From: Malurus cyaneus samueli
Lineage: Eukaryota; Chordata; Aves; Passeriformes; Maluridae
DNA: 64,000 nt
NCBI GenBank assembly: GCA_009741485.1
Contig: CM019230.1
Coordinates: 5,304,377 to 5,368,376 of the forward strand
Direction of reading: 5' to 3'
Position 1 is the stretch's first letter, and each line of letters starts with the position of its first letter. The position numbers were made by a program, and so were the translations under genes. Below are positions 37,301-48,222 of the stretch, in pieces. Below the pieces are notes generated by a model. That model was not told the origin of the DNA. It saw nothing but the letters and a program-made list of their open reading frames with translations, and made no database searches.

Positions 37301-40300
37301 TCGTAGGTAGCTGAAAATGAAACCAATTTCTGTCTGTTCTGTGACTGGTTTCACTCCCAGATCCTCCAGCTCAGGGCTGGTGTCTTCTGCAAATCCTTGT
37401 AGGTGGGATTGCTGGTTAATGATTGCTGTAATTCATTTAGGTCACAGCCCTTCTTCTGCTCCTTCTTTTCACTACCTGAGGGAGAGCTGAAACACAGATC
37501 ACCCAATGCACAAGTGCTGGTTTGATTTATTGCCACAGTCAGCTAAATCTGAGCTCTCTGCCCAGTATCCATGGCTCAGTTCACCTCGGGTCTCTGGCAT
37601 TGCTTCTTACAATTGCCCTTCTTCTACTTACATTTCAAAACCTGAGAATTGTTCTGGTTTTAAGGATAGTCACACAGTTACACCTCCAAATGGATGTGAG
37701 GACCATTTTCAAGATAAAATGAAAATCCATTTACAATACTTGGCTTGGTATTTTCTTGCTCATGTATGCAGGTACTTTTATTAAAAGTGCTCTGAGCAGT
37801 GTCATGTGTGTATGCAGCCTTGGATTAGACTGAAATGAAATTGTGAGAATTTATGGAAAAGCTTTTTGTGAGAAAACATCCTTAGCTATGTAGCCTTAGA
37901 AACTAGAGTTGGAGTTGGAGCTCGGAGAGTGGCTATGAATATGGAGAGCCAGGAGTTGGAATAATCACAAGGGAGGCAACTGCACCAGCCAGGATGAAAG
38001 ATGAGAATTTCAGCAGAAAATTGATCAAGATAACGAAGTAGGGGGAAGATGTCTTGTGACAGCAGCTGGATTTGTAGCATCTAGCCTCAAATAGGAGCAT
38101 GAAACATAAGTTTGCTCGGAGGAGGAAAAAAATCAATCAGGAGATTTCACATAGGCTTGTGAGACTATAGAAAGCTCCAAGACGCCCTGGAACGCTGCAC
38201 CATTTACCCTAATCGGGGGGTGAGTCAGCACTCAATTATGCTCAGGCAATTTTATATTCAGTTTTTTATGCGTTGGCGACAAAGCAATTTAGATAATATG
38301 GTCACACAGCAGAATCACCTTCTTTACAAATCTGAGTTCCATTAGCTACAATAAAAAGTATGTCACTCCGAGTGCTCATTTCCCAGCGTGGAAGATAATC
38401 ATCATGTGGGATCAAGAAGAAATCTCTTCCTCCCATTGCCAAACTCAATGTAATTGTGTGACATGGCTGTTTTATCCTTGCCTCTGAAGATCTTAGTTAC
38501 GGCTACTCTTGAGACTACACAGATCCACTGCTGTGTGCAGGGGCTGTCTGAAACCTTTGCATTAATAATAGCGCATGAGATAATGGCTCCTACTGGGTCG
38601 TGTGTTCCAGAGAAAACATTCTGTTCTAATGAAGTGGGTCATATATATGTAGGTACACGAGGGTGGCTCAGCCTGCCCATCACAGGGTAAAGAGCTGTGA
38701 CCTGTGAAACGGAAGAATCTCTGTGAAATTGTGAAATTGAGTTATTGGCAAGTCCCACGAGTACTGTCCTGGGGGGTTTCAAGGTGTGGCTTTATGCAGC
38801 TTTTTGACATCAGTTCAGGAAAGATGTTATGCTAATCTGACCTTTAGCTTAATCTTTTAAGGCACTTATTATATTATTTTGGCAATTATACCTTTAGGAA
38901 TCAGAAGTTGGAGAGGAAATGAATGATTTACTGTTTAAACTGAGTGATCATTTCAATGCCAGTGACAGATTGAGTCTCCCATGAACTACTCCTTACACGA
39001 ACTGTGATCGAAACAGGATGCACAAACTGTGCAAAATCCACTTTGGATGTCTCAGGAGCCAAAACACAGCTTGAATCTTCATTCCCTTCCATTATTCCTG
39101 TCTCCATGACTCGATGGACTTTAATAGGAGCTGAGTAAGGGCCAGATCTGGAGCACAGCAAGCTCAAAGAGAAATTTCCATTGGCGTTTTTTTCCCCCCA
39201 TGGATAATACCCTTAAAGATTCAGGGTCAAACCTTCAGCTGTCATATCCTGGCATCTTTCCACTCAACTAACTCTTCATGTCTGCACAAGTACTAGGTTT
39301 CTGTGCAGCTGAAAACGAACACCCTTGTTGGTTGGGATTTTTTTTTTTTTAATATGAAGAAAGTTTTCATGATCTTCTCATGAGGAGGATTTTCAGACTG
39401 TATTTATCTAGACACAGACACTTGAACTCATTTACTTTGAAGTCACCGTCATTCACACTGTCACAGCGTGACTGCACAGCAGGTTAACTCAGCACTTCTC
39501 AAATCAATGCCTTCAGCCCCAACACCAACAGCTGTAACCTGTGCCTTTCCTAAAGGTGATATTCTGCCTGCCACCTGGTAGTCACTAATTAAACTCTCCA
39601 AGTCCTGGGCTCAGAATAAAACAGTTACTGATAGGAATCGGATTGCAGAAAGGCATAAAAACCCCTAGTGAACGGCCACATGATCCTCAAAAGAGAGATG
39701 GCTTATCACCTGAAAATTAAAATATGGATGACTCGTTACTGAGCTGTACTGTTCTTGGTTGCTTTAAATTCTTAGGTAGGAACCATGCGAGATCTTTTGG
39801 GGATGTTAAAATTGTATCTCATTCTGGATTTTATTGCAAAAAATTGAGGCATCTCCCAATTTTTTCTTGATGGCAAATTGACAGTGTAGGAAACATCCCT
39901 CCTCCCCTTCTCATTCCAGGTGTGCCTCATCCTTTTCCTGAAGACCTAGAAAACAGTGAAGGTTTCATCTGATCCTTTCTAAGTAAACAAAAAGCATTGC
40001 TGGGAGAGCCAAAGGATGCAGATTTCGCTTAGAGGACATGGAGTTTTCATCTACTTCAAAAGGAGACCCCAGTAATTCTCAGACGGTATTTTTTTTACCC
40101 TTGCTAGTGATAGTCAGAATGTAAAAAAATAGCATAATTTCTGTGTTCATTAGACAGTTTTAGTAAACAGTCACCCCTCCATTGCTCCCTCTTTCAGTTT
40201 AAAATGACTGAATGAAAGCTATTCCTTCATACTCAGGGTTGGGTTTTTTTCTCATTTATTATCTATTTTTTTCACATTCAGTGTCTCTCTTGAATAAGAC

Positions 40301-42870
40301 TGAACAGTTTTCCTGGAATTCAGTTTTCAGGAAGAAAAGATTGTCTTCCTAGAAAATGCTAAGTACACAAAATTCTTAAGTAAATTCCTAGTGAGACATT
40401 TTCAAGCTACCTTCATCTTTCAGAAACTGAAAGGGCAAGAGACCAGATGAAGGCATCTTCAGTGTTTATTTTTGACCCCCATAAAAGTTCTGACAGTTTC
40501 AAAAGCAGCTTTCTGTCTCCTTAAAACTGTTTATGAATCATTGTTTGGAATGAGCGTAGTAAAGCACTTGAAACTAATTAACTTAGAAGTTCCATGGCTA
40601 TCAGCTAGGACAGTCCTCACCTCATAATTTTATCTGTTAAAAGATACAGCCCAACTAACTGACATTAAACTGGCAGGATCCCAGCACAAAGGTGAACTCG
40701 AGGAAAAAATTATATTGGATTTTAATAAAACTTTCTCCAAAGGTCAACCTCTCTAAGGTATGAAATCAATCTTCCTTCCTCCTTCTTCAGCCCGTTTATT
40801 CGCAGCTATAGGAAATTCAGATGCTCATAAAATATTTCCCATTCCCTCCCCCTCTTATTACAGTGGCTATCTACCCGTGACCATTACTTTTCACAGCAGT
40901 TTTGGATTCCTTACTCCTCATTTCACTCGTTTTACCTGGTCTTCTCAGAATCTGTACTCCATGCTAAAATTGTCACTTATCATGCTCCCCTTCAAGAACA
41001 GATCCTGCCTCATATCATTTTTAGGAAAAAAAAACAAAACACATTTTGACTTCATCCTTGAAGGTGCATGAAAGTTTGGGAAGAACAAAGCTTTGGTGCA
41101 AAATCTTTATTTCTCCTGGTTTTATTTCTCCTTCTTACCCAGCAGCTGCTTTCTGTGTCTTGCTCACGACTCCATCAACTTTTTCTACATAAGCTACAAT
41201 ATTGGTAGCATTCCTCTTAGGAGAGAATGATATCCTTGAGAGCTCTGAGCTCTAATCTCCTGCAGATCAGTTCCTTTTACTGATGTTGGCCCAGAAAAAT
41301 TATATATATTTTTTTTTTTTAATTAAGAAGAGTCACTAATATCTAACAAAGTACCACCTTAGAAGGTTTTCTTTCAATGTACTCTCTGCACAAAGCTGTA
41401 GATATCCAGATCTGGAACCAGCCTTTCAAGCTGTGGCATTCAAGCTCCAGCTCTTGGTAGCCAACTTTCTAAAATCTTGGCATTACTGGAGCTGCTAACA
41501 TCACACACTGCAACAGCAGAGCAATTCTTGTTGCTGCTGTTTGGATTTGCCTGCTCAGCTGAGCTGTGGGGCAGGCCAGACCCAGAGCATTCCACAGGAA
41601 ATTTGTACCCAAACTTTTGGGGTTTCCAGGATGTTCTCAGGGTCACAGCCCATCACTGCTGCACCCTCTGTCCTCCATTCTCCCCCTTTTAAAGCAATAT
41701 TTCCCTCCTTCCACTTCAAGGGCTGTTCCTCCCCCTCTGTCACAACTGCCCATCTGTCCAGTCTGACAGACATTGCCAGGTCCTCCTGGCTCCATCCCTT
41801 CCCTGCATGTTCCCAGGGCACTAACCCCATTCCTCAGCCCCCTGAGCTGCAGAGGGCCAAGCCTGGGCACAGCCTGGGCTGTTTTCCCCGGGGGCAGGAG
41901 GCTGCACAGTCATGGCACACATCCTGCCATGTGCATTCCCTTGGCAGCTCGAGCTGTGCCAGCCCCTGCCCGCCAGCTGCTCTCCAGCGCTGGGAACCAA
42001 CACGTGCCCCTTCACAGGATTAGAAATGAGCTTGGGGCTCTCCTAGAAGGTGACCTGGCTGTTTTGCCTGAATTCTCCTCCTGGTTATTCTGTTCTCCAT
42101 TAAAACAACAACACTTACAAGGTGATTTTGTGGTTTCCCACCTCAAAAAACCTTTGCGGTCAGAGAGCTCCTGGTGCTGGGCAACACCTGATAGGTCCAG
42201 ACCCCCTCTCTAAACTGTATTTATGGAAAAATCCCTGCTGGTAAAGTGAAATGTAAGAGAATCTACACTCCATTTCCAACTCAGTGCTAAGATATCTGCT
42301 GGAGAGCAGCCAGGCCTGGTTGCTCACACCGCTAGATGGTGGGGAAAAGGAACATGCGTTAAAATCAGCAAATGGATAAAACTGGGCTAGAGAGGGATGA
42401 ATACAATAGGGAAAGCTTTCCATTTCTTCAAGATCAAAGCCCAGGCTCCCACGCTAAAAGGAGAATTGTGTTCCTAAATAGGAAAATGTTAAAAAAGAGA
42501 CTGCACTATATTCGGGAATGTATGATACAAAGCTTCATGTCCACCGTCAGGATAAATCATATATTCTGTAGAGCAACATTCATTTAGCAGAGAAGAGGAA
42601 TCTGTGAAAAGGACAAAGATGGGTGGTGAAAATCCTGCGCTTTTCTTCCTACAGCTTTAAAATTCTTGTCGTTGTTGACATAATAAGTAAAAATTTTCTT
42701 GGTTTCATTTAATTGCTTAAAACAACTTTCAAGATTAACATACTGTATTTTGGGTTTGGACATTGTGTTGATCAATAAATAATACTAATTTAGATATTTA
42801 AAGAGTGCTAGCTATTTTTTGAGGAAGCAAATTTAGATTTCTTTAGCAGAAAAGAAGGCCCCTTAGTCGA
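34346..42870. other. non-genic DNA, upstream of TOB1
   Basis: No recognisable exon. It is AT-richer than the rest, with a TTAA/TTAATT tract at 35215-35235, a T-run at 39340-39351 and an AT/T tract at 41301-41325. An AT-rich segment at about 38190-38420 (with GGTGAGTCAGCA, an AP-1-like site) looks composed like a conserved element, but this cannot be tested here. Open frames at 41541-42213 (+) overlap one another and show no domain. Confidence 0.45.
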
Positions 42871-42956
42871 GTCTCTGCAGTCTCTACAAGGTTTTGTGGT
42901 AAAGTAGTTGTTTTACAATGCAGAGATCTTGGATCCAGAGATTATTCTGCAGAGAC
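42871..42956. repeat. 86-bp inverted repeat, origin unknown
   Basis: Outer arms GTCTCTGCAG (42871-42880) and CTGCAGAGAC (42947-42956) are perfect reverse complements 66 bases apart. Inside are TCTCT (42881-42885) and AGAGA (42937-42941), also complementary, and a smaller TTGT...ACAA hairpin. The length and 7-10 bp closing stem recall a tRNA-like or small hairpin RNA shape, but I find no T-arm consensus and call no RNA gene. Confidence 0.45.
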
Positions 42957-44779
42957 CCAGACTGTGGCAATTGTAATTCAGTTGCTGATGGCTGTCTGCT
43001 GGCCAGCATTGCAGGATCTGGCTATGAGCAGGGCAGGAGATCAAACCCTTCTCGTTTAATATAGATTAAGAAAGTCTTCTTACTTCTAATCTCACTCCTG
43101 CCTCCTGCCCTGCTCTGAAATACTTGCGTTGATTTGCTCTGCTGGGGAGAAAACTTGTCAAGGTCTGTCAGGAGAGATGAGAATATATAGTTTTTCTTTT
43201 CTTTTAAGATTAATCCTCCAGCTGAATAGAATTGGCAACATGAGTAAAATTTTGCTGCTGGAGTTATTTTGTATTGATTGCATTTTTAAAGATTTTTCTA
43301 GCAGGGAGAGGCAGACATTTTGTTATTGCTGTGTATTAATCAAAAGGGCTGAAAAACACTGCAGGCCCTACTCTGACCCTTGTGGATCAAAAAGCCAGTC
43401 GAGGTTTTAAGAATACAAATGATCCTGGATTAAACTCTGGGTTTAGGTGTTAATAATTTAACACTACTACAGCTTGGCCACCTACCTCTGACATGCTGTA
43501 TGTGGACTACACTATGATCACTGCAGTTTAAAAGCCATTTTTTCAGACAAATAAGGATAAATTGAAACTTTCTGGAACAGCAGAAGTGGGGTGGATCCTC
43601 ACAGACCTGAAGAGGTTATTCCTGGGCTAATGACCTGTCTTTAACATTTAGAATCATAGAATGGTTTGGGGTGGAACCTGAAAGATGTTCTAGTTGCAAT
43701 TTAACACTGGATTTTTCTACAGCATGGACTGCAGAACAAGAAGCTTCCTTTCCATAAGCCCCAGAAAAGCACATCCCCGTTTTTACAGCTTTAAAGGATC
43801 CCATGGCTGCCTTGATTACCAATGTCTTAGCTCTGTACATTTAATTCAGTTCCTAATGCTTCTCATGTAGCGCTAAAGCCATTTAAAAGAAAGTCTCTGC
43901 TTTTACAACCCGGCTTTTTTTAGCAGCTCAGCAGCAGTTACCGGGTTTGTAAAGCTCCTTATGAAATCTCACCTGAAAACACTGATCTGCGGCGCTGTGC
44001 AGTTTTTCCCACTTCAAAGGGAAATCTGCTGCTGCCACCCCAGAACTGAGCACAGCGAGAGCAGAACCGTCACCGGTGGCTGATGTCACCTGCCAATGTG
44101 TGTTTGTTGTTCCAGGGAGACTCCTGTGCTCTAATGTCAAAACAAAAACAAAACAAAACAACCACCTCTATTCGTCTTTTCACCTTCTCTGTTTAGGGAG
44201 TTGTTTCATTTTGTCTCTTTTTGATCAAAACAAATACCCAGGGCTCTCTTTCAGACTCCCAGAGATGCTACAGCAGTTCCCAGTAGCCTCCCCATTGCCA
44301 GTGCTTGTAATGTTATAATCTTCATCCTTTATTTTCCGTTTGGGGTGCACACTGATGAAAAGTGACCCAGTTTTCACTGAAGGCATGTGCATCTAGATTT
44401 TAAAATGGGTGAGAAATACAGGGGAAATTGTAAATATTTTGAGTCTTAATCAGGATTTTCAAGTTGTTTTCAATACTGCAATCCCAGTGGCATCAACATT
44501 GATATGTCTGAATAAAAACTGTATGTTTTACAATGAATTAAGCCTTCTAGCAGAAATGTTAAGCTGTGGAAAAATCCAAATATTACCCTCTTCTTTCCCT
44601 TAATAGTTTAGCTTTTAGGTTACTGCCTCCCATTCTCATACATATTCTCAGCCCTAAAGGGTTAAAGTCCTGGCATTTCTTCCGACTGGCATTTCCAAAT
44701 CTCTCCCGGGGCCCATGCAGCGTTTATGCCAAAATGCTTTATTATTATACAAACAGAGCAAGTGGCGGACAATTAAAAA
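42957..44779. other. non-genic DNA just upstream of the TOB1 CpG island
   Basis: No recognisable exon apart from a CR1 scrap at 43651-43700. A short CAAAACAAAACAAAAC-type A-rich stretch lies at 44138-44160 and an A-run at 44777-44789. A divergent non-coding transcript is known at human TOB1; nothing in this sequence alone demonstrates one here. Confidence 0.45.
43651..43700 (-). mobile_element. short CR1 3'-tail fragment, reverse orientation
   Basis: GAATCATAGAATGGTTTGGG, then GTGGAACCTGAAAGATG. This is the reverse complement of a CR1 end (ATTCTATGATTC tail included), about 50 bp. Confidence 0.8.
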
Positions 44780-45409
44780 AAAAAAAAACACCTTCACAAT
44801 TTGTCCTCCAGAACCGGGTCCGGGTGGCGGTGCGGAGGGAAACCGCCCCAGCGCCAACCCTCAACACCCCGAGGGGTGTTTAAAGAGCAAACCTGGGGAT
44901 GTTTTAAGAAAAACAGGGGCGCGTCCGATCCCAAACATATCCGTTCCACGCCATCCCAAATATCCTGGAGCCCCCGACCACCCGATGCCCCCGCGGGCTC
45001 TGAGGGGCCACCGCCCCCCCACACCGGTCACTCTGTCCCCAAACCCAGCCTGACTCCGCCCCCCGGCCGCGCTGGCCAATCAGCGGCGGCCACTCGGGCA
45101 AGCAGCCAATCGCCGGGCGTTGCTACCTGTGGGGAGTATTTTTAGCCGCCGGGCGCGGGGGGGTGCGCGGGTGTGAGGTTGTTTCGTGCCCCCCTCAGGA
45201 GCGGGCCCGGCCGGGTCTCCCCAGAGCCTGCGGGGTGCCTCCGTGCAGGCGGCCCCTGCCAGCCCCGCTGCTGCCGAGGCCCCCGCGGGCCATGGCGGTC
45301 ATGGGAGATGTAGTTCAGCGCCCCCCCCCTTCCCCGCGGGGCTGAGGGGCGCGAGGGCAGGGTTTGACGTCGGCAGTGACGCAACGGGGCTGCGAGGCGA
45401 GCAGCGCGC

Positions 45410-45417
45410 TGACGTCA
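45410..45417 (+). promoter_or_regulatory. palindromic CRE
   Basis: Exact TGACGTCA, about 200 bp upstream of the predicted TOB1 start, preceded by a half site at 45365-45370. CREB/ATF binding is the expected role; whether it acts on TOB1 is inference. Confidence 0.75.
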
Positions 45418-45584
45418 GAGCGGCCCGCGCGCCCGCGGGGGGAGGGAGCAGCGGAGAGCTCCGCGCGGGGGCGGGCCTGGGCGGGGTGGGTGGGGCCAGG
45501 CGGACGCTGCTCAGGGGAGGGGGGCCTTGGGGGCGGGCGAGCGGGCGGGGCCGTGGGGCGGGGCGATGGCGGGGCGAGGGAGGG

Positions 45585-45592
45585 TATAAGTA
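45585..45592 (+). promoter_or_regulatory. TATA box of TOB1
   Basis: TATAAGTA in a GC-rich setting. It places the main transcription start at about 45612-45620, just ahead of the stretch that leads to the exon 1 splice donor. Confidence 0.75.
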
Positions 45593-45614
45593 GGGGCGCG
45601 GCGGGCGGTGGGCA

Positions 45615-45852
45615 GAAGCAGAGGAGCGCAGCTGCGGCGGCCGAGCGCGCCGTCGTGGGGGTGTGAGCAGCGCTGCCCTCCCCCCTTCCCTCCCCCCCTT
45701 TTTTTTCCGACCCTTCCCCTCCCTTTTTTTTTTTTTTCTTCTCTCCCTCACCCCTCCCATCTCGGCGAGGGAGCGGCGCCGGAGATGGGGTGCTGACCGC
45801 CCCCCCCGCCCTCACACCCCGCGGGACTGTTTGCACTACCCGCACACCCCGG
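45615..45852 (+). other. TOB1 exon 1, non-coding 5' UTR
   Basis: The start is inferred from the TATA box. The 3' edge is a strong splice donor (GG|GTGAGT, GT at 45853-45854). The exon has a long pyrimidine tract (45676-45761, interrupted by GA at 45709-45710) and a three-codon upstream ORF (ATG at 45785, stop at 45794-45796). It is followed by an intron of about 2.23 kb running to the acceptor at 48084-48085. The exact 5' end needs transcript data. Confidence 0.65.
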
Positions 45853-48085
45853 GTGAGTACCGGCCGTGAGGCGCGGGAGGGTGCGGGCAGGGGCTGAGGC
45901 AGCACCGCCCGGCCCCTGGCGGGGGTGCCGGGGCGGTCACGACCCCGCGGTGCCGGAGGAACCCGGCGGCTGCAGGGGCCCCTCGGGACGGGCTGGGGAG
46001 GGGCACGGCCGGGCTGTGAGGGGTCGCTCCCCCCGGGGCCGCCCCGGCCGCGCTCGGGCGGGGAGGAGGGAGCGGTGCCGGCTGAGTAATCGTCGCTGGG
46101 CCGCCTCGGAGCGCCGGCGCGCCCTGCGGGACCTGCCCGGCTGTGCGCCGGGAGAGGAGCCCTGCAGCCCCCACCGCCCTCCAGGCATCCCCCTTCCTCT
46201 TCCTCCTTCGCTTTCTTACGGGCTCAGAAAACGCTCTTCCTCCTCCTCCTCCCGCTGCCGCCGGAGCTCCAGGGCTGTGAGCAGAAATCTAATGAGACCC
46301 GACTGCCTGGTTATGTAACTCCCACTGCTTAAGGCTCCTGCCAGGGCGCTGCTGCCGGGCCGCGGATGGGTTCGGATCCCCCAGAAATGCTGTCCTCTTC
46401 CCATAAATACATTAAAAGAACAAGTTGGAAATGATCAATCCGATCTGTTTGATCAGCTGCTTTTTGTGCCTGGATCGGTTTCGCTTAGAAAAATTTACAG
46501 CGTCAGCCCGGTGCGCCCTGAAAGGATAATTTCTTTTTTTAAAGGACATAGGGGGAAGGGAAACAAAACAGATGGATTAATAAATCATTTTAAAATGCCC
46601 CGTTTAACTACCCAATCAGCTTTTCTGTACTGATTGTGCCCCTTTTGTAAATATCTTCTGTTTGCCCTTGATCTTTTCCTTATCCCCACCCGGTGCTGAT
46701 CCAGCAAACGTTTAAAGGTCGCCTTATCATACAGCCTTTCAAACTATTCCCATACCATGTTGGGGAGAACACGAGTGCCTTGGAAATAGGGTTCCAGACT
46801 TTAAAAGGAGATTACTTGGAGCAAGAAATAAAAAACGAGTGTAGTCACATTGTTAATATCAAAATCCTTTAACTTTGATTTCTCTAATCTTTAGTGACAG
46901 CTACGCTAAATTTTGTTCCTAGTGATGCAGTGCAGAAAAGCCCACTGTTAATTGAAATTCTCTTTGGGCTTTTAACTTGAGCCAAAAAAAAAAAAAACCT
47001 CCGTATTTTGTTTCATTGGAACTTTTTGACAAAGGTATGTGCTGTGTGGGTACTTTCATACCAAGGTACTGCAGGATTTGTGTTAGCACTGTATGTGCTA
47101 ATACCTCGTTCTTGACCCTTCTCTAAGTTTAGACAGGTAATTTCTCTTTTTGTCCTTTGTGAAGGAGTGGCAACCATATCTTATATTAAATATAAAATGG
47201 AGTCATGGAGAAGGAAAAAGGCAATCGGCTTTGAGGCTGTCAAAAGCTCTGTTAGCCTTGAAAGTTTTTTAAATCGGAGCTACAGACAGCACAATACAAT
47301 AATTGACTATATAGTTGTGTCTTGCATCTGAAAATAGAAAATAATTTGTAGAAAGGAAAAAATTTGTGAATCAATTTATCGGTCTTGGCCACCCTTCTGC
47401 CAGAACATACGTGCAGCTATTCTGTATGTGCTGACTGCATTTCAGTGTGAACTGTTGGATGTACACAGCGGACATTTTCTCCACAGTTTGCGTCGTTTCA
47501 CCCGCGCACAGTTTATGGAGAAGATTTGCTTGGACTTCAAATAAATGTTGCATCATTTTAGCTATTTGTGTGAAGCCTTCTAAAGCAATTGTCAACATTT
47601 TTATACCTCTGCAGCCTACAGTTGCAGTCAATATGTTTCCAAACTTTAAAGTGATAAATGATCCTTGAACTAAGACCTTTCAGGCTAAACTAATGGCCTG
47701 GTGCTAAATTTTGCAGCTGAGTACTATAAATCATCCAAATACGGGTTGGTAATTGAACCCTTGACAGGCTTGGCTGTTCTGTGATGTCTTAAAAATTATC
47801 CTTGCTGCTTTGTGAATAACTAAACACCCAGCTCATGTGATTTGGAAGTGCCCCATGCTGTATATGTAAACACAAGCCCATTCTCTGCAGTGTTGTTTGT
47901 AAGTCACGCTGAATGGAGCTGACATCCTCACCTTCCGCAGGCAGGAACAGAAATAGTTCAATGCACATTTTTTCACTTAAAAAGTAACCTATTTTACGCA
48001 GAAAGTGAAGCTAAAAGAATAGGCCTCGGAGCTTGGTCTTATGCTGTTCTTATTTGGATGTGTTTGCTTTTGTTTTTTCTTAAAG
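45853..48085 (+). other. TOB1 intron 1
   Basis: GT donor at 45853. The best acceptor ends at 48085 (TTTTGTTTTTTCTTAAAG). A second plausible acceptor ends at 47940 (CATCCTCACCTTCCGCAG), which would give a longer second exon. The left 0.5 kb is still CpG-island sequence; the rest is AT-rich with no recognisable exon or repeat. The open frames within it have no motif. Confidence 0.65.
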
Positions 48086-48222
48086 GAACAAGAGCACTCA
48101 AGGTGAAGGATAATAATCAACTCGAATCAGCACTTTGAATGAAACTTTGTTTCCCTGTGGCATCTTGAACACTTTCTTCTTCGGGTTTTGAAACAGACTT
48201 ATAACTCTGTGGCATAGCAGCT
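48086..48222 (+). other. TOB1 exon 2, 5' UTR part, with an upstream ORF
   Basis: Lies between the predicted acceptor and the main start codon. It contains a nine-codon upstream ORF at 48139-48168 (ATG...TGA), ending 54 bases before the main ATG and in a different frame. The ATG context (GAATGA) is weak. Confidence 0.65.

Larger units (their letters stand above)
44780..46320 (+). promoter_or_regulatory. CpG-island promoter of TOB1
   Basis: A dense CpG island spanning the upstream region, exon 1 and the start of intron 1. Visible elements: CCAAT boxes at 45076-45080 and 45106-45110; a TGACGT half CRE at 45365-45370; a TGACGCA at 45377-45383; a full palindromic CRE TGACGTCA at 45410-45417; GC boxes (GGGCGGGGC-type) at about 45530-45570; and a TATA element TATAAGTA at 45585-45592. 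A second TATA-like GTATTTTTAG lies at about 45136 and could serve an upstream start. TATA plus CRE fits an inducible immediate-response promoter, consistent with what is known of TOB-family genes. Edges are judged by eye. Confidence 0.8.

Noticed and set aside
42871..42956. tRNA or mitochondrial tRNA-derived gene
   Set aside because: Size and closing stem fit, but no A- or B-box and no clear T-arm could be found. Kept only as an inverted repeat.
45186..46318. Long GC-rich open frames around the TOB1 promoter
   Set aside because: CpG-island DNA is poor in stop codons, so long Arg/Gly/Pro/Ala frames are expected on both strands. None shows a domain.
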